A stretch of 64,000 bases of DNA from assembly GCF_940670685.1 (NCBI RefSeq), contig NZ_OW711693.1, positions 3,658,001 to 3,722,000 on the forward strand, written 5' to 3'. Made by a program: the position numbers and the translations under genes. The stretch comes from Anaeropeptidivorans aminofermentans (GTDB taxonomy: Bacteria; Bacillota; Clostridia; Lachnospirales; UBA5962). The notes under the pieces were generated by a model. The model had not been told where the DNA came from. It was given only the letters and a program-made list of their open reading frames with translations, and did not search any database. This document shows positions 34,557 to 43,359 of the stretch, piece by piece; the stretch's first letter is position 1, and each line of letters starts with the position of its first letter.

Positions 34557-35966
34557 ATGAGAAAGCTCCGAACCCAGATATCGGCAATCATTATGCTGAT
34601 GGTATTTTTTACTGTAGCGGCTATCAGCTTTCTGTCAAATATTATCATTAACAGGGAATTTGAAAAATATATTGCTAACAAGCAGACCGAAAGAGCAAAT
34701 GAACTGGTGTCGGATTTTAAAAATCAGTATAACAGCCTTACGGATAAGTGGAATGTTGAATATATTCACGGGGCAGGCATGTATGCTTTGTATGACGGAT
34801 ATATTATCAAAGTCTATGACAAAAAGGGCCTAGCCGTATGGGACGCAGGAAACCATGATATGGCCATCTGCACCCAGATTATGAAGGATATCACCTCCCG
34901 AATGGAAGCAAGGCGGCCTGAAATCGGCGGAAAGTTTATTTCCTATGATTATGAGCTTTCTATGAATGGGCAGAAAATAGGCATTGTGACCATAAGCTAT
35001 TACGGCCCCTATTTTTTGAGCGAAAGTGATTTTAATTTTCTCGATACATTAAATTTTATCCTTATTGCCATAGGCGCAGTATCCCTAGTTGCCGCTTTAA
35101 TCATAAGCGGTATTTTAGCCCGCCGCATGGCAAGACCCATTGCGAAAACTGCCCAGATAGCAAAGCAGATCTCCGAGGGCAATTATGCCATTCGCTTTGA
35201 AGGAAAAATAAAGACAAAAGAAATAGACGAACTTACAGATGCCATCAACTGCCTTGCAGAGGGGCTTGCCAAACAGGAAAGCCTGCGGAAGCGATTAACG
35301 GCAGATGTTGCCCATGAGCTGCGCACGCCCCTTGCCGCCCTTAGTTCTTATTTAGAGGCAATGATAGAAGGGGTATGGGAACCAACCATAGAAAGGCTTA
35401 GAGGCTGCTATGAGGAAACAGCGCGGCTTTCGGGGCTTGTATCTGACTTGGAAAGCCTTGCTAAAACCGAAAGCGAAAATTTAATACTGAATAAAACAGA
35501 AATTGATTTAATGGATATTGTTCGTTTCAGCTGCAATAATTTTGAACTGGAAATGAAGAAAAAAAATCTTTCCCTTTCCATAGAGGGTAATCCGGTATCT
35601 GTTTATGCCGATAAGGACAGATTAAACCAGGTCATGACAAATATTATCTCAAATGCCCTTAAATATACTTATGAAGGCGGAAATATTAATATTAAAGTAG
35701 AAGATGAAGAAGAAACGGCTATCCTAATCATTGAAGATGACGGAATAGGCATCGCAGAGCATGAGCTTGCGTTAATTTTTGAACGGTTTTACCGTACAGA
35801 CGAATCGAGAAATCGAAAAACAGGCGGCGCCGGCATCGGCCTTGCAATTGTAAAATCCATTATTACGGCGCACGGCGGAACGATTACAGCGGAAAAGCGT
35901 CATGAAGGCGGAAGCCGGTTTATAATAAAGCTTCCCAAGGATAGTCACTATACAAGAGGAAGATAA
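34557..35966 (+). CDS. Sensor histidine kinase
   Basis: A 469-aa membrane kinase partner of the preceding regulator. First membrane helix at about 10-30 (SAIIMLMVFFTVAAISFL), an extracellular sensor domain of about 130 residues, a second helix at about 165-188 (FILIAIGAVSLVAALIISGI), HAMP linker, HisKA with ADVAHELRTPLAALSSYLEA (phosphoaccepting His) and HATPase with NIISNALKYTYEGG, DDGIGIAEHE and GGAGIGLAIVKSI. ATG 34,557 is chosen over GTG 34,548 because GGAGG at 34,544-34,548 fits it. The signal sensed is unknown. Confidence 0.93.
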   Translation: MRKLRTQISAIIMLMVFFTVAAISFLSNIIINREFEKYIANKQTERANELVSDFKNQYNSLTDKWNVEYIHGAGMYALYDGYIIKVYDKKGLAVWDAGNHDMAICTQIMKDITSRMEARRPEIGGKFISYDYELSMNGQKIGIVTISYYGPYFLSESDFNFLDTLNFILIAIGAVSLVAALIISGILARRMARPIAKTAQIAKQISEGNYAIRFEGKIKTKEIDELTDAINCLAEGLAKQESLRKRLTADVAHELRTPLAALSSYLEAMIEGVWEPTIERLRGCYEETARLSGLVSDLESLAKTESENLILNKTEIDLMDIVRFSCNNFELEMKKKNLSLSIEGNPVSVYADKDRLNQVMTNIISNALKYTYEGGNINIKVEDEEETAILIIEDDGIGIAEHELALIFERFYRTDESRNRKTGGAGIGLAIVKSIITAHGGTITAEKRHEGGSRFIIKLPKDSHYTRGR

Positions 35967-36228
35967 AAAATATACAAACAAAAGCTTGTAAAGAGTTTTC
36001 ATCTTTTTTCACTATAGGATATTAAAAAGAAATATTTTAAAGAGCAGTTGAAATGATAAGGAATACCTTCTTCCCCAATGGCTAAAGAGAAAGGTCATTG
36101 GGGATTTGCTGCGTCTTTCTAAAAAGATGCTTTATAAAAATGCCATGTTTACTAGAATTTATATTCTCGGCATAAAATACAAATAATTTAAGTTTTCAAG
36201 CTGCAATCGGTAAATAAAAATATAAGCT

Positions 36229-36665
36229 ATGGTAAATTTATGATGAAGCAGCAGCAAAAGCCTATTCTCTTAAGGCTTATGGTCACCAAACAAAAAACAA
36301 GGCTAATCACCATAAGAAAACCTTCACTAAAAAAGGGGTACAGGCTTACGCCTGTATCCTTTTCCAAGTTTGCTTCGTATAAAAGGATTCCCTTCGGAAA
36401 TAGAGTGAAATTGCCTTTATAATAAATTAACTTGAATTTTTCAAGTTAATTTATTATATATCCAAGAAAAACTTATTTAACTTTAAAAGAAACTTCTTCT
36501 AAAGTTAAATAAGCTTGTACTGCAATAGAGCATAAGGCTTTCAGTATATGAAGTCAAATAAAAGCAGTTTTACAAAAGGCCATTTATTCTATTTCTTCTA
36601 AAATACATTTTTAAGCCTAAGGGAATATACGGCCTTGCTACTGGCTATTTTAAAATTTACTATAT
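36229..36665. repeat. MITE-like repeat, copy 1
   Basis: This shares about 385 bp of nearly identical sequence (36,232-36,616) with copy 2 at 37,334-37,718. The left end TATGGTAAATTTATGATGAAG and the right end TTTTAAAATTTACTATA are inverted versions of each other, with AGCAGCAA..GCC inside the left end matched by GGCCTTGCTAC near the right end. Internal perfect hairpins: GTACAGGC-ttac-GCCTGTAT, AATAAATTAACTTGAA/TTCAAGTTAATTTATT, CTTATTTAACTTTA with its complement. The only long frame inside (60 codons, Lys/Arg-rich) recurs in both copies and does not look like a protein. No transposase: a non-autonomous element. Confidence 0.8.
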
Positions 36666-36796
36666 AAGAACAAATAAAAGACATTTTTATGAAGCCCCTG
36701 AACCTATTTTGCCGGTTCAGGGGCTTCATAGTAATGAGAATCTGGGTCGTAAAATCCCCTGGCGATAATTAGGGTATAATCCAATTCAAAAAATGC

Positions 36797-37255
36797 CTAA
36801 AGCCTGCATATCATTGTATGCACTGTATCTTCAAATCCAATCTTTTCATAAAATGCTTTAGCCGAATTATTTGCTAATACAGTAAGTTCAATATATTCTA
36901 AATCCTTTTCGGTGGCCCAGTTTTTTGCCATAAGCATCAGTTTAGTTGCTATGCCATTGCCACGAAAACCCTTCGTAACAATTATATCCATTACATATGC
37001 ATATCTGCGCTTTACACGGAAACTGAAATCCGATGTCTCTTTCTCAAAAACTGATATAAAACCTATTATTTCATCTGCTTCCTCTGCTATAAAAATATCT
37101 GAATTTAGATCTGTGATTATACTTTCTATAAACATTTTATCTTGTTCACCGTTTTGATTCAAGTAGGGTTGCAAATCAGCCATAACTTGAAATTGCTCTT
37201 TACATAACAATAAAATTTTATTGATATCCTGTATAACAGCTTTTCTTAAATTCAT
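36797..37255 (-). CDS. GNAT-family N-acetyltransferase
   Basis: A 152-aa acetyltransferase that would transfer acetyl from acetyl-CoA to an unknown amine substrate. MNLRKAVIQDINKILLLCKE opens the fold; VMDIIVTKGFRGNGIATKLM contains the acetyl-CoA binding R-G-x-G-x-A motif; YIELTVLANNSAKAFYEKIGFE is the C-terminal motif B. GGGGACGGG precedes the ATG. The gene is alone, on the minus strand, between two copies of a MITE-like repeat, which could have mobilised it as a unit. Confidence 0.9.
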   Translation of the reverse strand: MNLRKAVIQDINKILLLCKEQFQVMADLQPYLNQNGEQDKMFIESIITDLNSDIFIAEEADEIIGFISVFEKETSDFSFRVKRRYAYVMDIIVTKGFRGNGIATKLMLMAKNWATEKDLEYIELTVLANNSAKAFYEKIGFEDTVHTMICRL

Positions 37256-37330
37256 TTTCCCGTCCCCTTTGTTATAAATTTATTATATTTTGCCTTATCA
37301 GCCTGAATAAAGCAGGTATATCCCCAGATT

Positions 37331-37862
37331 ATAGTAAATTTATGATGAAGCAGCAGCAAAAGCCCATTCTCTTAAGGCTTATGGTTACCAAACAAAAAAC
37401 AAGGCTAATCACCATAAGAAAACCTTCACTAAAAAAGGGGTACAGGCTTACGCCTGTATCCTTTTCCAAGTTTGCTTCGTATAAAAGGATTCCCTTCGGA
37501 AATAGAGTGAAATTGCCTTCATAATAAATTAACTTGAATTTTTCAAGTTAATTTATTATATACCCAAGAAAAACTTATTTAACTTTAAAAGAAACTTCTT
37601 CTAAAGTTAAATAAGTTTGTACCGCAATAGAGCATAAGGCTTTTAGTATATAAAGTCAAATAAAAGCAGTTTTACAAAAGGCCATTTATTCTATTTCTTC
37701 TAAAACACATTTTTAAGCCTGGGTATAGTCAATTATATACCTTTATAAGCATTTGGTTTTAGGGGTATAAAATAAGAGAAAAGCTAATTGACAATGCTGC
37801 TATTTTATATAAATTCAAGCGATATCCGGCCTTGCTGCTGTTTAACTTCAAATTTACTATAA
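37331..37862. repeat. MITE-like repeat, copy 2
   Basis: The left end TATAGTAAATTTATGATGAAG and right end AACTTCAAATTTACTATA form terminal inverted repeats, with AGCAGCAA and TTGCTGCT just inside them. The first 385 bp match copy 1 with a few substitutions. About 95 bp of extra AT-rich sequence (37,719-37,815) before the right end are missing from copy 1, so copy 1 has an internal deletion or copy 2 an insertion. Confidence 0.8.
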
Positions 37863-38265
37863 TTGACAGCGTAATTATATCAGTAATACTTCAATCTCAG
37901 GGGCTTTATAAGCCTTGATAATACAATAATACAGATTAGAAGAGCTTTCATAAGGTTTTTTTCATTTGCACAGAACTTAAAAAACAAAAGAGGTCTTAGC
38001 CCTTTTCTTACCGCAGGCCCTTGAAGACATAAGTTCTGCGTTAAATATATACAGGCATTCTAATATCAGTTATAAAAAAGAAACAACTATTATACGAAAT
38101 ACTAATTTAAAAAATATTATTATGTATTCCATTGGATTTTATTTATTCTATAAAATACTTATATGGATGAAGTTTCTGCATTCCCATATGCTTAAACCCT
38201 GTTGCTAAATCATGTAACTTATATTAACAACTCAAAAAATATTCATCTGCAGCGCATTTAAAACC
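37863..38265. other. AT-rich intergenic region
   Basis: No gene. An inverted repeat CAGAACTT (about 37,971) with AAGTTCTG (about 38,031) is the only structure noted. It lies at the 3' end of the nucleoside salvage operon. Confidence 0.4.
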
Positions 38266-39216
38266 TTATGCGTAAGATTTAACGGCTTCAATAATCTTTC
38301 CAATAACCCTTTCCGTATCCAGTTTCATTAAAACAAGGCAATTGGGTTCTTCTTTCTTGAAGCCGGGCTTTCTTCTGTCTGCCAATGTATAGCCTCTGCA
38401 ATATTTTCCGCCTGTTTCAACAACAACGTGAAGGGTTTCACCCTCAAAAAGCTCCGGATATACGACAGCCAAAACGGATACTGTATCATGCATGCTTACA
38501 CACTTTGTGGCCTTTTCAGGCCCGTCAAAATTATCGAAATAAAAACTTAAAATCGTCGCAATCATGTCGGAAACAGGGGTGCCAACTGCCCTGATTTCCT
38601 CAACGTGATGAGCATAGATATTTGCCTGATGGGTCACATCAAGGCCTGCCATAATTATAGGAATGCCGCTTCCATATACAATTTCGGCCGCCTCCGGGTC
38701 AGCAAGAATGTTAAATTCCGCCGCCGGGGTATGGTTTCCTGTATAGAGACCGCCGCCCATTACGGATATTTGTTTTATCTTGGATTTAAGCTCAGGGTAA
38801 GCGCTTAAAAGAATCGCTATGTTTGTTAAGGGCCCTACAGCAATAATCGTAACAGGTTCTTCCGCTTCTGATAAAATACGCTTATAGGCCTCAAGCCCTG
38901 ATTCTGCTTCAAGAGGATGAAATTTCTCCGCCGGAATAGAATAGGCTCCCAAACCGGAAACGCCATGGGCCTCAGGCGCCTCAATAACCTCCTTGCCCAG
39001 CAAAGGCCTTCTTGCGCCCTTGTATATCTTGCTTTTTACGCCAAGGGTAGAAAGTACGGTTCTTGCATTGGCAGTAACCTTTTCAATACCAACATTGCCG
39101 GCTACGGTAATAACCGCTTTAATATCCAACTCCTCAAGGGTAAACGCAACCATTAACGCTACGGCGTCATCAATACCGGGGTCAGTGTCTATTATTACAG
39201 GTATTTTCTTTTCCAT
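38266..39216 (-). CDS. Inosine-uridine-preferring nucleoside hydrolase
   Basis: A 316-aa enzyme that splits nucleosides into base and ribose in the cytoplasm. The N-terminal VIIDTDPGIDDAVALMVAF is the calcium-binding DxDPGxDD motif of the family. AVGPLTNIAI and EFNILADPEAAEIVYGSGIP, and the catalytic His in SMHDTVSVLAVVYPE, are also present. ATG 39,216 is chosen over an upstream GTG because GAGGAG lies 7 bp before it. It is the last gene of the salvage operon; its ribose product feeds the ribokinase encoded two genes upstream. Confidence 0.92.
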   Translation of the reverse strand: MEKKIPVIIDTDPGIDDAVALMVAFTLEELDIKAVITVAGNVGIEKVTANARTVLSTLGVKSKIYKGARRPLLGKEVIEAPEAHGVSGLGAYSIPAEKFHPLEAESGLEAYKRILSEAEEPVTIIAVGPLTNIAILLSAYPELKSKIKQISVMGGGLYTGNHTPAAEFNILADPEAAEIVYGSGIPIIMAGLDVTHQANIYAHHVEEIRAVGTPVSDMIATILSFYFDNFDGPEKATKCVSMHDTVSVLAVVYPELFEGETLHVVVETGGKYCRGYTLADRRKPGFKKEEPNCLVLMKLDTERVIGKIIEAVKSYA

Positions 39217-39227
39217 AAATACACTCC

Positions 39228-40460
39228 TCACTTAAATAATTTTAAATACATTCTACGGATAATTAAGCCTGTAAAGCCTGAAACAGCTGTTAAAACAAGC
39301 ATCAGTATAAATACATTTACTACATTTGTAACCTCTATCATTTTTCCGGTAATGGCACTGGACAAGGCAAGCCCGATACCTGAACTTGACGATATGAAGC
39401 CTGTTGCCGCGCCGGTGTTTTTCCAGAACAGCTGGCCCATTAGCCCCACACTTAAAGAAAATAGGGTTCCGGAAACAGTTCCCGTTATAAAAAGGGCTAT
39501 GGTAAAAATAAAGCTGCTGCCGATAATAATTCCCCCAAGCATGGTAAAAAAGGCAGCAAAAGGATAAATTATAAGAAGCTTTGTCACATGTATTTTACCG
39601 GAAAGATATAAATTCATCACAGCGCCTGCAATGCAGCCAATCTGATAAATACCGAGAATCTTTACGGCGGAAGAGTTGCTGTAATTAAAAACCTCCGTCA
39701 TGTATACATCAGCCCATCTTGATAAAATACCCGTAGCCAAGGAAGAACATATCATAAAAATACATATACCAAGGCCTTCTCTCAAAGGCTTAGGCTCAGC
39801 AGAGAAAGCGCTGGTGCGTGAACTTTCGGCATCGGTATTTTTATTGGCAGTCTTCGGAAAAGTAACTGTCTGTACAAAAATCAGCAACAGGATAAATGCC
39901 GTACCATAGAAGATATATGCCGTCTTCCAGCTTACATTATAATCATAGATTGCACCGATTAATATAGGTGCAGTGACAGCACCGCTTGCAAAAGCCAGCT
40001 GGACAAGGGGCATCTTCGGTGTGGCATCCTTATATGAATCAAATAAAATGGCCTGCGCGCTGGGGTCTACACAGCAGTATCCAATACCCAAAACCGCCGT
40101 AAGCAAAACTAAAACAGAAAAAATATTCGTTAAGGGCACCAAAAAGTAAAAAATGATAAATAAAACAAGCCCCAGTGAAATTATAATTTTTCTGCCATAC
40201 TTATCTGATAAACCTCCGAAAAGCATAGGAAACAAGCCGCAAAATAAGCTGTAAACCGTAAGAACCATACCAATGGAAGCAATCCCTATGCCAAAATGCT
40301 CCATAAGGGAGGCTTTTGTCGAGGCAATTAATATACTTCCGGCTCCTTCAAGAAACATACAGATATATACGACTGCCACCGCTCTTATATTGGGTTTATT
40401 TTGATTTTCAGTATTGTGTTGGGTATAGACATTAGTATTTTGCAAGGCTTTCCTCCACAT
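39228..40460 (-). CDS. MFS transporter of the nucleoside operon
   Basis: A 410-aa major facilitator protein with 12 predicted membrane helices. The signature GGLSDKYGRKIIISL lies between helices 2 and 3, and a second half begins after the hydrophilic loop (KTANKNTDAESSRTSAFSAE). The position between ribokinase and nucleoside hydrolase suggests transport of a nucleoside, base or pentose. ATG 40,460 overlaps the end of the ribokinase gene by 29 bp. TTG 40,445 is the more likely start because GGAGG lies just before it, which would give 405 aa. Confidence 0.87.
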   Translation of the reverse strand: MWRKALQNTNVYTQHNTENQNKPNIRAVAVVYICMFLEGAGSILIASTKASLMEHFGIGIASIGMVLTVYSLFCGLFPMLFGGLSDKYGRKIIISLGLVLFIIFYFLVPLTNIFSVLVLLTAVLGIGYCCVDPSAQAILFDSYKDATPKMPLVQLAFASGAVTAPILIGAIYDYNVSWKTAYIFYGTAFILLLIFVQTVTFPKTANKNTDAESSRTSAFSAEPKPLREGLGICIFMICSSLATGILSRWADVYMTEVFNYSNSSAVKILGIYQIGCIAGAVMNLYLSGKIHVTKLLIIYPFAAFFTMLGGIIIGSSFIFTIALFITGTVSGTLFSLSVGLMGQLFWKNTGAATGFISSSSGIGLALSSAITGKMIEVTNVVNVFILMLVLTAVSGFTGLIIRRMYLKLFK

Positions 40461-41343
40461 CGGACAGGTAAGGGATTGAAGTCTGAGCGCCGTATTTTGT
40501 TGTTGAGAGTGCTGCCGCCATCTGGGCCGACCTCAGTGCATCGTCCATATGAATCCCTTCTGTAATGAAGCTGGCAAGCGCGCCGCAAAAGGTATCCCCT
40601 GCAGCTGTCGTATCAACCACCGGAACCTTAAATGCAGGGCAGTATTTTTTATCCTGGCCGTTAAAGTAAGCCGCTCCCTTGCTGCCCATAGTTATAATGG
40701 GATATTTAACACCCTTTTCCAAAAGCATGTCAATGGCTTTAAAAGAGGATATTTCATCTTCAACATGAACCGACGTAAGGGCGAAAGCCTCCGACTGATT
40801 TAATATCAGGTAATCAATACAGGCGAGTAAGTCTTCCTCAAAGGGCTTCATAGGCGCAGGATTCAGAAAAATCTTCGTTTTTCCTGCATATTTTTTAATA
40901 CTATAGTAAATGGTTTCCAGCGGTATTTCATGCTGAAGCATAATGGCATCGGAAGAAAGAATAAGCCCGTCTATGCTGTCAATATCTGAAGGCGTAACCT
41001 GTCCATTGGCCCCTTCGGATAAAACAATGCTGTTTTCCCCGTCTACAACCGTTATTATGGCGACGCCTGTATTAGCAGTTTTACTGATTAAAACAGTATC
41101 CGTGTGAATACCCGATTCTTTTAACGTAGCAATCAGCTCTTTACCAAAGGCGTCATTGCCTACTTTGGCAGCCATATGAACCTCAGCCCCCATCCTTGCA
41201 CAGGCTACGGCCTGATTTGCGCCTTTTCCTCCGGGAATCATGGCAAAAGAATGGCCGTGCATTGTTTCACCCGGTTCAGGATACCTGCCTGCTGAAATCA
41301 CCAAATCCATATTCATGCTGCCTATCACTGTTATTTTTGACAT
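40432..41343 (-). CDS. rbsK: Ribokinase
   Basis: A 303-aa PfkB-family kinase that phosphorylates ribose to ribose 5-phosphate. VIGSMNMDLVISAGRYPEPG and GGKGANQAVACARMGAEVHM bind the sugar; VVDTTAAGDTFCGALAS holds the catalytic Asp and anion hole. Length and motifs are complete. It starts 4 bp before the permease stop of the upstream gene and lies in the same operon as the nucleoside hydrolase, so the substrate is likely ribose released from imported nucleosides. Confidence 0.94.
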   Translation of the reverse strand: MSKITVIGSMNMDLVISAGRYPEPGETMHGHSFAMIPGGKGANQAVACARMGAEVHMAAKVGNDAFGKELIATLKESGIHTDTVLISKTANTGVAIITVVDGENSIVLSEGANGQVTPSDIDSIDGLILSSDAIMLQHEIPLETIYYSIKKYAGKTKIFLNPAPMKPFEEDLLACIDYLILNQSEAFALTSVHVEDEISSFKAIDMLLEKGVKYPIITMGSKGAAYFNGQDKKYCPAFKVPVVDTTAAGDTFCGALASFITEGIHMDDALRSAQMAAALSTTKYGAQTSIPYLSDVEESLAKY

Positions 41344-41347
41344 GTTA

Positions 41348-42271
41348 TCATTTCCTTTTCACTTTTTGATCCAACATTTTTTTGTATGATGATATACCCA
41401 GAAAAACTACAGTTGCAATATAGGGAATCGCCTGAATCAAGTTTGCCGGGATATCGAAACGCTGCATATTATTGGCCACCGAATCAAAAAAACCAAATAA
41501 CAGAGCAGCAAACATGCCGCCGATGGGTGACTGCCCGCCGATATTAGAAGCTGCCAAACCGAAAAATCCGCGCCCTGCAACCATATCTCTTGTAAACATG
41601 GACATATAGCCCATAGACATATACGCACCGCCGAGGCCTGCTAATAAACCGCATAAAAGCAATGAAATAAAGCGGATTTTACTAACGGATATTCCTACCG
41701 AGGAAGCAGCGTCAGGATTTTCACCTACTGCTCTGATCTGAAGCCCTAAAGGAAGCTTAAACAAAACAATATGAACAACGATAACCATGATAAACGCCAC
41801 GTAAGTGAGTATATTGTGGCCGGAGAAAATCTCACCCAGTATAGGAATCTGATGAAGCAAAGGGATTGCCATCGTCGGCATAACCTTGCTTGCAAGGGAG
41901 GAGGACATGGATTTATCCCCTGTTAAAGTAAATAATATAAAAATCGTTCCGCCCGAGGCAAACAAGTTCATGGCAATACACGCAAGATACATATCTGCCT
42001 TCAGCTTAACCGTAAAATAAGAAAGCATTATGGAAATCACAAGGCCTGTAACAATGGCACAAACTAAGCCGGCGAAGGCATTCCCAAAAACTGCAGAACC
42101 GATTACCCCGAAAAGCGCAGCAAAAAGCATTGTGCCTTCAATAGCCATATTTGTAATGCCTGCCCGCTGGGTAAGCATGGCTGCAAGGGTTGCAAATAAA
42201 ATCGGTGTCGTAAGCCTTATAATAGAATAAGCAAAAAACGGACTGAAAACAAGCGCTAAAAGGTCTTTCAT
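41348..42271 (-). CDS. Nucleoside ABC transporter permease (BmpC/NupQ-like)
   Basis: A 307-aa inner-membrane permease of the BMP-dependent nucleoside importer family (BPD_transp_2). About eight helices. RAGITNMAIEGTMLFAALFG and AYMSMGYMSMFTRDMVAGRG are typical, as is ALLFGFFDSVANNMQRF. The start overlaps the stop of the other permease (ATGA), so both are translated together and should form a heterodimer in the membrane. Confidence 0.92.
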   Translation of the reverse strand: MKDLLALVFSPFFAYSIIRLTTPILFATLAAMLTQRAGITNMAIEGTMLFAALFGVIGSAVFGNAFAGLVCAIVTGLVISIMLSYFTVKLKADMYLACIAMNLFASGGTIFILFTLTGDKSMSSSLASKVMPTMAIPLLHQIPILGEIFSGHNILTYVAFIMVIVVHIVLFKLPLGLQIRAVGENPDAASSVGISVSKIRFISLLLCGLLAGLGGAYMSMGYMSMFTRDMVAGRGFFGLAASNIGGQSPIGGMFAALLFGFFDSVANNMQRFDIPANLIQAIPYIATVVFLGISSYKKMLDQKVKRK

Positions 42272-43359
42272 GCTTTCACACCTCCTTCGGCACTGTTTCC
42301 GCTTTTAATTGTTGCCCTTTCAAGGGATTTCTGCTTCATGTTGGCAAGGAAAGCAGAAGAAGCAATCAGAAGAATAATTGTTGCCTGAATAACCGATACA
42401 ATTTCAAAGGAAATATCGGAGGAGCGGTTAAGGATATCAGCACCGGTCCTGATATATGCAAGAAATAAGGCCGCAAAGGGCACCATGGCCGGGTTGTTCC
42501 TTGCCAAGGTAGCAATAATTACGCCGTCAAAGCCATATCCTGGTGATTTAACCCATTTAAAGCATGTATACATGCCCAGTATTTCCGTAGAGCCGCCAAG
42601 CCCTGCAAGAGCCGCACCCACTACCTGAGCGCCAATCATGATTTTTGTAACGGGGATTCCGCTGTAATGGGCAAATTCCATATTTGTTCCTGTCATGCGA
42701 AGGGCGTAGCCGCCTTTTGTTTTATACATAAAAACACTGACTGCAATAATACATAGAATTAAAATAAAAATACCTGCATGGATACGAGTTCCGTCAATAA
42801 TACGGGGAAGCGCCAGCGCCGGAGACCAGCTTAAAGATTCAAGAGCCATTTTGTTGGCGTCTCTTATCTGGGTCAAAATATGCTGTACAATGCTTCCCAT
42901 TACATAATTGAGCATTAAGCTTGTAACAAGCTCCATGGCACCGAAGCGGATTTTCATAAAAGCGGGAATAAAGCCGAGAATCCCTCCAACAGCAGCCCCT
43001 GCCAAAAGGGATATGAGAATCGTCAAAGGCGCAGGAAGATTTAAAAACAAAGCGCATACCGTAGCCGCCATGGCGCCGGAATAAAAAGCGCTGTCGGAAA
43101 CAAGGTTAATCTGCTTGGCCCGGAAGGTAAGAGAGATGGCAAGACCGCAGAAAGTCAGAGGAATTGCAAGCTCGATGATATTGCCAATACGGCGCTTGGA
43201 GGTGAGAGGCCCTAAAAACAGAGTTTTGATTGCCTCGATAGGCTCGCCGCTTACAACCATAATAATTAACACAACAAGACCTATGGAAATTAATATGGCA
43301 AGGGCCGTTCTAAGTATTTCAAATATAAGGTCGTTAAGCTTTGCTTTATTGTAGTTCAT
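42268..43359 (-). CDS. Nucleoside ABC transporter permease (BmpB/NupP-like)
   Basis: A 363-aa permease, first of the pair. It has a long N-terminal helix (FEILRTALAILISIGLVVLI), the substrate pathway segment LTFCGLAISLTFRAKQINLV and a repeat of the BPD_transp_2 fold. Overlaps of 4 bp with the ATPase gene upstream and with the second permease downstream show tight translational coupling. Confidence 0.92.
   Translation of the reverse strand: MNYNKAKLNDLIFEILRTALAILISIGLVVLIIMVVSGEPIEAIKTLFLGPLTSKRRIGNIIELAIPLTFCGLAISLTFRAKQINLVSDSAFYSGAMAATVCALFLNLPAPLTILISLLAGAAVGGILGFIPAFMKIRFGAMELVTSLMLNYVMGSIVQHILTQIRDANKMALESLSWSPALALPRIIDGTRIHAGIFILILCIIAVSVFMYKTKGGYALRMTGTNMEFAHYSGIPVTKIMIGAQVVGAALAGLGGSTEILGMYTCFKWVKSPGYGFDGVIIATLARNNPAMVPFAALFLAYIRTGADILNRSSDISFEIVSVIQATIILLIASSAFLANMKQKSLERATIKSGNSAEGGVKA

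Noticed and set aside
33854-35966. The two-component system as VanRS of a vancomycin-resistance ICE
   Set aside because: No vanH, vanA/B or vanX genes are in the window and the pair lies outside the ICE.
36240-37524. Two identical 60-codon ORFs (MMKQQQKPILLRLMV...) as genes
   Set aside because: They lie inside the MITE-like repeats, over its hairpins, with no ribosome binding site.
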